The notes below the pieces were generated by a model. The model ran no database searches. It was given only the letters and a program-made list of their open reading frames with translations, and was not told where the DNA came from. Source: Luteimonas sp. RC10 (GTDB lineage: Bacteria; Pseudomonadota; Gammaproteobacteria; Xanthomonadales; Xanthomonadaceae). Taken from it: a DNA stretch of 64,000 nt. The stretch is from positions 372,001 through 436,000 of the forward strand of contig NZ_JACHYJ010000002.1 of the NCBI RefSeq assembly GCF_014192745.1, in the 5' to 3' direction. The position numbers and the translations under genes are program-made. Below, piece after piece: positions 9,368 to 20,885 of this stretch. Position 1 is the stretch's first letter; each line of letters opens with the position of its first letter.

Positions 9368-9881
9368 TCGTCTGCATCTCCACGACATGGGCTGGTGCCT
9401 GCGCGCCAACCGCGCCTGCACCCGGCTGTGGATCCGCCGCGCCTTTGCCACCGTCAGCCGGCTCGGCGACGGCGTGTTCTGGTACGGGCTGATGACCGCG
9501 CTGGTGGTGCTCGACGGCCTCGACGGCGCGCTCGCGGCCGCGCACATGGCCGCCACCGGCGCGGTGGCCTTGCTGCTGTACCGCCGCCTCAAACGCTGGA
9601 CCAGGCGGCCGCGGCCATTCGCCGCAGACGTGCGGATCCGCGCCTGGGTCGCGCCGCTGGACGAGTTCAGCTTCCCGTCCGGCCATACCCTGCATGCAGT
9701 CGCGTTCTCGACCGTGGCCATCGCGCACTACCCGGTGCTGGCCTGGCTGCTGGTGCCGTTCGCGGCCGCAGTCGCCGCCTCGCGTGTGGTGCTCGGCCTG
9801 CACTATCCCAGCGACGTGCTCGCCGCGACCGCGATCGGCGGCGCACTGGGCACAGCCTCGCTGTGGAGCGTCGGCCTTTGA
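9348..9881 (+). CDS. PAP2-family membrane phosphatase
   Basis: This 177-residue membrane protein has the three PAP2 phosphatase motifs: KRWTRRPRP (about residue 85), PSGH with catalytic His113, and SRVVLGLHYPSD (about 144-155). Hydrophobic segments lie before, between and after them. Members of this superfamily remove phosphate from phosphatidic acid, phosphatidylglycerophosphate, undecaprenyl pyrophosphate or lipid A. The start at 9348 overlaps the end of the GT4 gene, so the two are translationally coupled. Supplying diacylglycerol for the GT4 enzyme would make sense of the pair, but the substrate is inferred. Confidence 0.85.
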   Translation: MHTAPRNRLHLHDMGWCLRANRACTRLWIRRAFATVSRLGDGVFWYGLMTALVVLDGLDGALAAAHMAATGAVALLLYRRLKRWTRRPRPFAADVRIRAWVAPLDEFSFPSGHTLHAVAFSTVAIAHYPVLAWLLVPFAAAVAASRVVLGLHYPSDVLAATAIGGALGTASLWSVGL

Positions 9882-9927
9882 GCGCATCCGTCGCACCGGC
9901 ATATCGCAGGGCGGCGGTCCGGAAACA

Positions 9928-9959
9928 ACGCAACCGCGGACCGAAGCCCGCGGTTGCGT
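9928..9959. terminator. Hairpin between convergent PAP2 and creD genes
   Basis: A perfect 12-bp stem (ACGCAACCGCGG at 9928 pairing with 9948-9959) has an 8-nt loop. A second stem, CGCTGAC/GTCAGCG, follows at about 9967-9984 and overlaps the creD stop. There is no T-run on either side, so it may be a transcript end for convergent genes rather than a classical intrinsic terminator. Confidence 0.5.
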
Positions 9960-9978
9960 CGCGTGTCGCTGACGCGCG

Positions 9979-11358
9979 TCAGCGATCAGGCAGCGGCGGC
10001 GGCGTGGCGGTCGCCGGTGCGTCGGCCAGGGCGTACCAATCCACGCGCCGGGTCGTGAGCATGATCGCCGCCAGGATCGCGAACAGCAGACCAGCCCCGA
10101 GCACCAGCGCGTTGTCCTCCGACACCAGCAGTCCGTAAAGCGCGGCATACAGGATGGCCAGCATACCGGCAAAGCCGGCACCCCAGGCGCGGCTGCGCAG
10201 CACCGCCGACAGGTAGACGCCGATCAGGCCGATGCAGGCCACGCTGGCGGCCAGGTACGCCCAACCGAACGCAATGCGCTCCGACAGGCCGACCAGCAGC
10301 AGGAAGAAGATCGCCAGCGCCAACCCAACCATTGCGTACTGGATCGGGTGGATGCGCAGTTGCCGCAGCATCTCGAACAGGAAGAACCCGGCGAAGGTCA
10401 GCAGCACGAACAGCACGCCGTACTTGCTGGCGCGATCGGCGCGCACGTAGGCATCCACCGGGTCGACCAGCGCGATCCCCAGCGCGTCGATCCCGGCCTC
10501 GCCGTTCTCGCGCAGCATCGCCGCGGTGCCGCGTTCGGCGCGGGCGCCGTTGAGCACCTGCAACTGCGCATCGCTGGCCAGCGAGGACACCGCCCACTCG
10601 GCGTGGAAGCCATCCTCGCCGACCTCGCGTGCGGTCGGCAGGAAGCGGCCGTTGAACAGCGGATGGCGCCAGGGCGAATCCACCGCGACCCGGGTTTCGC
10701 CGGCCAGCGGCACCACGGCCAGCGTCTCGCTGCCCGACAGCGCCAGGTCCAGCGTGGTCCGCAGTTGCAGCCGGTCGCCGCTCGCAAGCGGCGCCAGCGC
10801 CGCATGCAGGCCCGAGCCCAGGTCGCCGCCGGCGCCCTGCTTCAATTCGGCCTGCGCATCGTCGAGCCGCAGCCGCGGCGTGCCGCGCAGGCCGCGCACG
10901 TCGGTGATGCCGTAGCTGATGTACGGGCGGCCAATCCGGCGCGGTGCGACGGCATCGCGATCGTCGGGGATACGCACGTCGAAGCCGGCCCGCAACTGGC
11001 CTTCGAACACGTACATGCGCACCTCGTGCAGCCCCAGCCGTCGGGTGTAGGGCGCCATCGTGCCGGTCAGATCGGTGGTGCTCGGGAAGAAGATCCAGCG
11101 ACTCTCGCGCTCGCGCTGCACGGTCCCGGTCGAGCGCCCGTTGACGTCCTTCTCTTCCACCTCGACCGTTTCCACGTACGGCACCACCAGCACCGGCGTG
11201 GTCAGGGTCTGGCTCCCGGCCTCGCTGCGGGCGATCCGCTCGACCGCATCGGCGCGATAGCGCTGGCGATCGAGGATCACGCCCCGGATCATCAACAACG
11301 GCAACAGGATCGCCAGGCTCAGCCCGGCCACGATCAGGACTTTCAACGCCAACCGCAT
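9979..11358 (-). CDS. creD: CreD, inner-membrane protein of the CreBC regulon
   Basis: The 459-residue protein has an N-terminal membrane anchor (about 5-30), a large periplasmic domain, and a block of about five hydrophobic segments in the last 160 residues (for example YGVLFVLLTFAGFFLFEMLR). This is the CreD family layout, and the length is close to E. coli CreD (about 450). Its biochemical function is unknown; in enterics and Stenotrophomonas it is the most strongly CreB-activated gene and affects envelope integrity and beta-lactam responses. GGAG precedes the ATG. A CreB tag lies 68 nt upstream, so it likely has its own promoter in addition to read-through from creBC. Confidence 0.93.
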   Translation of the reverse strand: MRLALKVLIVAGLSLAILLPLLMIRGVILDRQRYRADAVERIARSEAGSQTLTTPVLVVPYVETVEVEEKDVNGRSTGTVQRERESRWIFFPSTTDLTGTMAPYTRRLGLHEVRMYVFEGQLRAGFDVRIPDDRDAVAPRRIGRPYISYGITDVRGLRGTPRLRLDDAQAELKQGAGGDLGSGLHAALAPLASGDRLQLRTTLDLALSGSETLAVVPLAGETRVAVDSPWRHPLFNGRFLPTAREVGEDGFHAEWAVSSLASDAQLQVLNGARAERGTAAMLRENGEAGIDALGIALVDPVDAYVRADRASKYGVLFVLLTFAGFFLFEMLRQLRIHPIQYAMVGLALAIFFLLLVGLSERIAFGWAYLAASVACIGLIGVYLSAVLRSRAWGAGFAGMLAILYAALYGLLVSEDNALVLGAGLLFAILAAIMLTTRRVDWYALADAPATATPPPLPDR

Positions 11359-11426
11359 GGCACCACTCCAATCTGGGAACGTGGCGGCAGCGTGCCCGGG
11401 CGCGATGGGGCGACGATGGCGGCTGT

Positions 11427-11442
11427 GTGAAGCGACTATGAA
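11427..11442 (-). promoter_or_regulatory. CreB-binding tag upstream of creD
   Basis: On the minus strand the sequence is TTCAT-AGTCGC-TTCAC, matching the Cre tag TTCAC-N6-TTCAC at 9 of 10 fixed bases. It is 68 nt before the creD start and overlaps the creC stop codon region (TAG at 11436-11438). The consensus comes from E. coli and Aeromonas work on CreB/BlrA. Confidence 0.68.
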
Positions 11443-12884
11443 GTCGGGCGTGTCGCACTCTCGCGCGGCAACTCGACCACCGCGAGCGCGCCGCCGCCGT
11501 CGCGGTTGTCGAGCGCGGCATGGCCGCCGTGCAGCGCCGCGACCTCGGCGACAAAGGCCAGGCCCAGGCCGCTGCTGCGACTGCCGCCGCCAGGCCTGGG
11601 CAACGAGTAGAACCGCTCGAACACGCGTGCCCGCGCGTAGTCCGGAATGCCCGGCCCACGGTCGCCGACCGTCACCCGCACACCGACATCCGAAGGCGCC
11701 GCGGCGACCTCGACCGTTGCACCGTCGGGGGAGAAGTCGCAGGCGTTGTCGACCAGATTGGCGATCATCTGCCGCAGCAGGTAGGCATCGCCCGAGACCA
11801 CCGCATCGCGACAGGCCGGGTCGATCGTCAGCCGCACCGGCACCCGGCCCGGATCGGCCGCGAACGGTGCCACTGCCGCATCGAGCACATCGGCCAGCAC
11901 GACGCGCTCGGGCCGCTCGATGCGTTGCCGATGCTCGACCGCCGCCAACGCCAGCAGTTTGTCGATCGTCTGGGTCATGCGCTCGCTCTGCGTGCGCACA
12001 CTCGCTGCAAAACGCGCGCGGTCGTCATCGGGCAGCGGTTGCTCCAGCAGCTCGGCGGCGCCGCGGATCGCCGACAACGGCGCCTTCAGTTCGTGGGTCA
12101 GGCTGTGCACATAGCGCTCGACGTACTGCTTGCCCTCGAGCCGTTCGCGCATGGTCTCCAGTGCGCGGCCCAGATCTGCGAACTCGCCGGCGCTGCGCGG
12201 CAGCGACGCGCGCGCGCCGGCCGTGACCGCATCGGCATAGCGGCGCAGCGCGCCGAGCTGGCGCGACAGCCACCAGGCGGCGAGCAGCCCGATCGCCAGT
12301 GCCGCGCCCAGCAGCACGCCGCCCCAGCGCAGGATCGTGGCCTGGCTGCGTGCGATGAACGGCGCGATGGTGCGATTGGGCTTGGCCACCGTCAGCACGC
12401 CGACGATACGGTGGCCGTCGCGGATGGGCGCGGCCACGTGCATGACCGAGCTGGCGTCGTCGTCCGGATCCAGGCGGCTGGAACGCGCGCCGTAGCGGCC
12501 GCGCAGGGTCAGGTAGACATCGTTCCAGCGCGAGTAGTCGCGACCGACGTCGCGCCCGCTCGAATCGAACACCACGATGCCCTGCGCATCGGTGATGTAG
12601 ATCCGGTAGGCGACGTCGGATTTGCGAAAGCCCCAGATCTCGGCATCGACGCGCCGCGCGGCGATGGCGCGGATGCGCGCGGCGAACCGGCCATCATCGA
12701 TGCGCCCGGCCAGGAAGTCGTCGGTCGCCAGTTCGGCGAGCACGCCGGCGGTGTCGGCCAGGGTGTCCTCCATCGCCTGGCGGACACCCGGCTTGACTTC
12801 CTGGGTGAACACCCGCAGCAGCAGCAGCGCGGCGATCGCGACGATCGCAAAGTAGCCCAGCAGGATCCGCAGCCCGATCCGCAT
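11436..12884 (-). CDS. creC: CreC, sensor histidine kinase
   Basis: This 482-residue kinase has a first membrane helix (about 7-24), a periplasmic sensor domain (about 25-185), a second helix (about 190-210) with a HAMP-like linker, and HisKA with His264 in SLTHELKAPLSAI. The ATPase domain has NLVDNACDFS, GDRGPGIPD and SSGLGLAFVAEV. It is the partner of CreB and responds in other bacteria to carbon source or envelope and cell-wall stress. It begins 9 nt after creB ends and is followed by creD. Only the neighbours and general similarity separate it from other OmpR-class kinases. Confidence 0.9.
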   Translation of the reverse strand: MRIGLRILLGYFAIVAIAALLLLRVFTQEVKPGVRQAMEDTLADTAGVLAELATDDFLAGRIDDGRFAARIRAIAARRVDAEIWGFRKSDVAYRIYITDAQGIVVFDSSGRDVGRDYSRWNDVYLTLRGRYGARSSRLDPDDDASSVMHVAAPIRDGHRIVGVLTVAKPNRTIAPFIARSQATILRWGGVLLGAALAIGLLAAWWLSRQLGALRRYADAVTAGARASLPRSAGEFADLGRALETMRERLEGKQYVERYVHSLTHELKAPLSAIRGAAELLEQPLPDDDRARFAASVRTQSERMTQTIDKLLALAAVEHRQRIERPERVVLADVLDAAVAPFAADPGRVPVRLTIDPACRDAVVSGDAYLLRQMIANLVDNACDFSPDGATVEVAAAPSDVGVRVTVGDRGPGIPDYARARVFERFYSLPRPGGGSRSSGLGLAFVAEVAALHGGHAALDNRDGGGALAVVELPRESATRPTS

Positions 12885-12893
12885 GGCGCGCCC

Positions 12894-13574
12894 TCAGTCC
12901 ACATCCAGCGAATAGCCCAGGCCGCGGTGCGTGCGCAGCGGGTCGGCATCGGGGGTGATCGCGCGCAGCTTGGCGCGCAGCGTCTTGACGTGGGTATCGA
13001 CGGTGCGGTCGCCGCTGTCGGGAGCGTCCTCCCAGACCCGATCCATCAACTGCGCACGCGAGAGCACCGCGCCCGGGCGTGTGAGCAGGGCCGCCAGCAG
13101 GCCGTACTCGTAGCGGGTCAGCTCGAGCGGCTGGCCGTGGTAGCGGATGCGCAGTCCTGCGCGGTCGTGCTCGAACGCACCGGCGCGGGCGACCTCGCGG
13201 CCTTCGGTGGCCGGTGCGGCACGTCGCAGCGCCACGCGCACGCGAGCGACGAGTTCGCGCAGCGAGAATGGTTTGGCGACATAGTCCTCGGCGCCGAGCT
13301 CGAAGCCGAGCACGCGCTCGGCTTCGGCCGCCTGGGCGGTCAGGAAGATCACCGGCAACGGCGCGTGCCGGCGCAGATCCGCGCACAGGGCGAAGCCGCT
13401 GACATCCGGCAGCCCGACATCCAGGATGGCCAGATCGAAGGTCTCGGCCACCGCCGCGGCAAGCGCCGTGCGACCGTCGAGACAATGCCGTATCTGGTGG
13501 CCCTCGGCACGCAGCGCGTAGGCGACGGTGTCGGCGATGGCGGACTCGTCCTCGACGAGCAGGATGCGGGACAT
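12894..13574 (-). CDS. creB: CreB, response regulator
   Basis: The 226-residue OmpR-class regulator starts MSRILLVEDESAIAD. The receiver phosphorylation site is the Asp in LAILDVGLPD (about residue 53), and a DNA-binding winged helix fills about 130-226 (SRAQLMDRVWED, VDTHVKTLRAK). It binds Cre tags and activates creD and other genes. I chose the ATG at 13574, giving the usual length; an upstream in-frame ATG would add nine residues. A -10-like TATGCT lies at 13602-13607 on the minus strand. It is first in the creB-creC-creD operon and divergent from rlmJ. No creA is present here. Confidence 0.92.
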   Translation of the reverse strand: MSRILLVEDESAIADTVAYALRAEGHQIRHCLDGRTALAAAVAETFDLAILDVGLPDVSGFALCADLRRHAPLPVIFLTAQAAEAERVLGFELGAEDYVAKPFSLRELVARVRVALRRAAPATEGREVARAGAFEHDRAGLRIRYHGQPLELTRYEYGLLAALLTRPGAVLSRAQLMDRVWEDAPDSGDRTVDTHVKTLRAKLRAITPDADPLRTHRGLGYSLDVD

Positions 13575-13642
13575 GGCACGGCGCGAGTGGAAACCGCGCA
13601 CAGCATACGGCGTGGCCCGTCGCGCGCCGCTACCCTATGCCG

Positions 13643-14500
13643 ATGAACTACCGCCACGCCTTCCATGCCGGCAATCACGCCGATGTCCTCAAGCATGTCG
13701 TGTTGCTCGCGATCTGCGACGCGCTGGCGGTCAAGCCGGCGCCCTGCTTCGCGCTCGACACTCACGCCGGCGCTGGCCTCTACAGTCTGGTCGACGACGC
13801 TGCGCGCCGGACCGGCGAGGCCGAGGCGGGCATCGGCCGCCTGCTGGCCGCGCCGCCCGCGGTGCCGGCGATCGCGCGCTACCTGGACGCCATCGCGGCC
13901 TGCCGCGCCGCCCATGGCGCCGATACCTACCCCGGCTCGCCCTGGCTGCTCGCCCATGCCCTGCGTGCGCAGGACCGCATCGCCTGCTGCGAGATCGAGC
14001 CCGGCGCACTGGCCGCGCTGCGGCTGGCGGTCGGCCGCGATCCGCGCGTGGCGGTGCATGCGCGCGACGGCTACGAGGCCTGCCGCGCGCTGCTGCCGCC
14101 GCGGCACGGCGCGCAGAAGTTCGCCCGTGGCCTGGTGCTGATCGATCCGCCCTACGAAGCGCAGCGTGCGGAGTTCGACACCGCCCTGCTCGCCATGCGC
14201 GATGCGCTGGCGCGCTGGCCGCAGGCGGTCCAGGCGCTGTGGTACCCGATCAAGCAACGGCGCACGCTCGCCCCGTTCCTGCGCGCCGCCGGCCGGCTGC
14301 AGAGCCGCTCGACCCTGGTGGTGGAGCTGCTGGTCCGGGGCGACGACTCGCCGCTGCGGATGAACGGCAGCGGGCTTCTGCTGATCGACCCGCCCTGGTC
14401 GCTGGCCGACACGCTCGCGCCAGCGCTCGAGGCCTTGCGCCAGACTCTGGGCGAGGCCGGCGCCGACACTCGCCTGCACTGGCTGCGCGAGCCGGCCTGA
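13643..14500 (+). CDS. rlmJ: RlmJ, 23S rRNA (adenine-2030-N6)-methyltransferase
   Basis: The 285-residue protein starts MNYRHAFHAGNHADVLKH, the family's signature N-terminus, and contains the N6-adenine methyltransferase motif DPPY at about residue 170 (LVLIDPPYEAQ). It methylates A2030 of 23S rRNA using S-adenosylmethionine. E. coli RlmJ is 280 residues. An ATG 6 nt upstream would add Met-Pro. TACCCT at 13631-13636 sits only 6 nt before the chosen ATG and there is no Shine-Dalgarno, so a leaderless message is possible. The nearest gene, creB, is divergent with a 68-nt gap. Confidence 0.94.
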   Translation: MNYRHAFHAGNHADVLKHVVLLAICDALAVKPAPCFALDTHAGAGLYSLVDDAARRTGEAEAGIGRLLAAPPAVPAIARYLDAIAACRAAHGADTYPGSPWLLAHALRAQDRIACCEIEPGALAALRLAVGRDPRVAVHARDGYEACRALLPPRHGAQKFARGLVLIDPPYEAQRAEFDTALLAMRDALARWPQAVQALWYPIKQRRTLAPFLRAAGRLQSRSTLVVELLVRGDDSPLRMNGSGLLLIDPPWSLADTLAPALEALRQTLGEAGADTRLHWLREPA

Positions 14501-14608
14501 GGACCGCGAAGGATGTGGCAGCGACTGCGGCGCTTCTCGGCCTGCCTTCACGGTACCTGAATCGCGGAGTTGGGTATGGTCGGCCCCACCCTTCCAGCCC
14601 GACCTTCG

Positions 14609-15196
14609 ATGACCGCACGCAACCGCCTCCCTCCCTGGCACGAGGAAATCCGTCTCGCGAACGGCCGCCAGGTGTTGATCCGGCCGATCCGTCCCGCCGA
14701 TGCCGACCCGCTGCGCGCGGCCTTCGCGCTGCTGGAACCCGACGAGGTCCGCCAGCGCTTCCTGTACGCCAAGAAGGAGCTCTCGCCCGAGACCGCGCTT
14801 CGGCTGACCCAACCCAACCCCAAGTCAGAGTTCGTGCTAGTCGCCGCCGAGCCGATGACGCCGGGCGAGGCGCTGGTCGGCGCGGTGGCGCGCGCCGCGA
14901 TCCTGCCCGGCACCCGGCATGCCGAGTTCCACATCCTGGTCAGCCACTACGTGGCCGGCATGGGACTGGGGCGTCATCTGATGCGGCGGCTGGTGCGCTG
15001 GGCCAAGGGCAAGCGCCTGGACCGGCTGTACGGCGATGTGCTCGAAGAGAACGAGCCGATGCGCGCGCTGGCCAAGTCGCTCGGCTTCCAGCAGACCGCC
15101 GGCGAGGCACCGGGCATGATCCGGGTCTCGTTGGACCTCAAGCGCAGCCTGCCGGAGACCGCCAGCGCCGAGGCGCCGCACCTGCCGCTGGGCTGA
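14609..15196 (+). CDS. GNAT-family N-acetyltransferase
   Basis: The 195-residue protein has an N-terminal stretch of the kind found in acetyltransferase domains (VLIRPIRPADADPLRAAFALL) and an acetyl-CoA-binding segment at about residues 115-130 (HYVAGMGLGRHLMRRLV, with the Q/R-x-x-G-x-G/A-like turn replaced by VAGMGLG). The EENEPMRALAKSLGF motif (about 150-164) is typical of GNAT enzymes. The phrase PDEVRQRFLYAKKELSPE resembles the C-terminal GNAT domain of bacterial Pat-type protein acetyltransferases. The substrate is unknown. The ATG at 14609 is preferred; an in-frame start lies 39 nt upstream. A possible -10 TATGGT lies at 14575. Confidence 0.8.
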   Translation: MTARNRLPPWHEEIRLANGRQVLIRPIRPADADPLRAAFALLEPDEVRQRFLYAKKELSPETALRLTQPNPKSEFVLVAAEPMTPGEALVGAVARAAILPGTRHAEFHILVSHYVAGMGLGRHLMRRLVRWAKGKRLDRLYGDVLEENEPMRALAKSLGFQQTAGEAPGMIRVSLDLKRSLPETASAEAPHLPLG

Positions 15197-15245
15197 CAGC
15201 CCGGCCATTCCGCGCATCTCCGGCACGCCCGGCGGTGCATGCATC

Positions 15246-15266
15246 ACGCGCCCTGTCTCAGGGCGC
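15246..15266. terminator. Hairpin downstream of the GNAT gene
   Basis: CGCGCCCT (15246-15253) pairs perfectly with AGGGCGCG (15259-15266) around a 5-nt loop. There is no T-run. It lies between the GNAT gene and mfd and may end the GNAT transcript or sit in the mfd promoter region. Confidence 0.4.
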
Positions 15267-15312
15267 GAGACCGCTTCGATTAGACTGACAGGTTGATCGC
15301 GTCGGAAGCCTG

Positions 15313-18920
<3,608 letters not shown>

Positions 18921-18921
<1 letters not shown>

Positions 18922-19526
18922 TGCCCACCACCGCCCCGCATATCGACCGCGCGCCCGACGACCTCGTCGCCTCGCTGCATGTGCTGACGGTGGCCTTGCA
19001 CGAGCGCGACACCTACACCCACGGCCACTGCGACCGCGTCGGACGGCTGGCCGGTGCGCTGGCCCGCCGGCTCGGTCTGTCGCGCACGCGTCGACATGCG
19101 CTGGTGCTGGCCGCGCGCTTCCACGACATCGGCAAGATCGGCATCCCCGACGACGTGCTGCTGCACCCGCATCGACTGGACCCGGACCGGCTGGCGATCA
19201 TGCGCACCCATTCGGCGCGCGGGGCGCGGGTGTTCGTGGCCACCGGTCGCGAGGACGCCCACGACGTCGCGCGGATCATCCGCCACCACCACGAGGCGGT
19301 CGACGGCAGCGGCTATCCCGATGGCCTGATCGGCGAGGCGATTCCGCTCGAGGCGCGCATGCTGGCCGTCGTCGACAGCTACGACGCGATGACCAGCGAC
19401 CGCCCGTACCGCCCGGCCCTGGGCGTCGATCAGACCCTGGCGCGGCTGCGGGCCGATGCCGCGCGCAGACTCGATCCCGACCTGGTGGACGCCTTCATCG
19501 GCGTCCTGCACACCAGCCCGGGCTGA
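18921..19526 (+). CDS. HD-GYP domain protein, probable cyclic-di-GMP phosphodiesterase
   Basis: The 201-residue protein is almost entirely an HD-GYP domain. It has FHDIGKIGIPD with His68-Asp69, the HHH/E metal motif IRHHHEAVDGSGYPDGL (about 118-134, containing GYP), and DSYDAMTSDRPYR. These residues match active HD-GYP enzymes that cut cyclic di-GMP with a two- or three-metal centre. There is no receiver or sensor domain, unlike RpfG. It begins on the last base of the mfd stop, so it should be translationally coupled to mfd, an unusual partner. Its stop is only 3 nt from the convergent acvB stop. Confidence 0.88.
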
Positions 19527-19529
19527 CGC

Positions 19530-20885
19530 TTAGCGCGGCGGCGCGGTCCCGCCGACGCTGTCCAGGATCGCGCCGGCCAGGCGCGCGTAGTCGCCGTCGA
19601 AATGGTGGCCGCCCGGCAAGGTCCGGACGGTGACGTGACCGGGTGGCAAGGTCGCACAGGTGGCGTCATCGTCGCCCTCGCCTTCGATGCACAGCACCTG
19701 GTCGGCCGACAGGCGCAGCACTTCGGGTGCGATCTCCAGCGCGTCGGGATCACTCGCCGACAGCCAGTTGCCGACATGGAACTCGAACGAGGCACGCCGG
19801 CCCAGCCCGATCAGCACGGTGTGCGCGACCGTCGCGCGCGTGGCCGGCGACAGCCGGTTGACCGCGAAAGGCAGCACGTCGGCCCCCTGCGAGTAGCCGA
19901 TCAGCAACACCTGCGCCCGGCCCCAGCGCGCGGCGTAGCTCCGCACCACGCGGTCGAGATCGTGGGCCAGGCCGTCGGGCGTGCGCGCCGACCAGAAATA
20001 GCGCAGCGAATCGAATCCCACCACCGCGATGCCGCGCGCGGCCAAGGCATCGGCGACCTCGGTGTCGAGCCCTGCCCAGCCGCCGTCGCCGCTGAGCAGG
20101 ATCGCGAACACCGGCTGCGCCGGCCCGCGGGCCGGCACCTCGACCAGCGGCAGATCGCGCACGTCCGAAGGTGGTGCGGCCGGCTGCGCGCGCGCCGACA
20201 GGCGCGCCAGGCGCTGGACGGCGGCGCGCAACGGCGCCGGCGCATCGCCATGCGCGCGCACCGCGGCGCCGTCGATGCCACGCGCGAAGCGCTGGAGCGC
20301 GCCCAGTTCGGCCGTGCTGGTCAGTGCCAGCCAGGGCATGACCAGGGCCGGGACTGGCTGCAGCGTCACCGTATCGGGCTGAGGCGTGTGCGCCGCGAAC
20401 AGCGTGCCTGCCCCCTGACAAGGCGGCTTGCCGAGCGCCAGCGGCGGCAACGCGCCGCGCGTGACCGCGCCGGCGAACACGCCCGGCTGGGCCTGCGCGG
20501 CCATCGCGTAGACGAGCGCCGCGCCTTCGCCCTGGCCGACCAGGACCGGCGGCCGGTAGTCGGGCAATCGCGCATACCCCTGCAACCAGTGCGAGAGGTT
20601 TTCCAGATCCCCATCCGGGAATACGCAGGCCGCGGCGCTGCGCGCGAGCGCCGCCCGCAACCGCGCCACATCGATCTCGGCCACCAGGGCACCGTCGTCC
20701 GCCAGGGCCTGCGCGGTGGCGTGGTCGTCGCCCGTGTCGAGCAACAACACGGTATGCGTCGCCTGCCCGGCCGGCCGTGTCAGCACGACGTCCTCGAAGA
20801 ACCCATGCCGCAGCCGTTCCTGCGCAGCTGCAGGCCCCACCAGCAGCAACGCCGCCACAACGCCCCACATCACGACCGGCTTCAT
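19530..20885 (-). CDS. acvB: AcvB/VirJ-like periplasmic hydrolase
   Basis: This 451-residue protein has a signal peptide (VVAALLLVGPAAAQ). The C-terminal VirJ domain has ILLSGDGGWAG (about 262-272) and the alpha/beta-hydrolase nucleophile motif GYSQG with Ser332; a conserved His occurs in LPGGHHFDGD near the end. The N-terminal half is a weaker, likely degenerate hydrolase domain. In Rhizobium and Agrobacterium, AcvB follows the mprF homologue lpiA and hydrolyses lysyl-phosphatidylglycerol. Here its ATG overlaps the mprF stop (ATGA), the same gene order. A periplasmic aminoacyl-phospholipid hydrolase is the best call. Confidence 0.86.
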   Translation of the reverse strand: MKPVVMWGVVAALLLVGPAAAQERLRHGFFEDVVLTRPAGQATHTVLLLDTGDDHATAQALADDGALVAEIDVARLRAALARSAAACVFPDGDLENLSHWLQGYARLPDYRPPVLVGQGEGAALVYAMAAQAQPGVFAGAVTRGALPPLALGKPPCQGAGTLFAAHTPQPDTVTLQPVPALVMPWLALTSTAELGALQRFARGIDGAAVRAHGDAPAPLRAAVQRLARLSARAQPAAPPSDVRDLPLVEVPARGPAQPVFAILLSGDGGWAGLDTEVADALAARGIAVVGFDSLRYFWSARTPDGLAHDLDRVVRSYAARWGRAQVLLIGYSQGADVLPFAVNRLSPATRATVAHTVLIGLGRRASFEFHVGNWLSASDPDALEIAPEVLRLSADQVLCIEGEGDDDATCATLPPGHVTVRTLPGGHHFDGDYARLAGAILDSVGGTAPPR

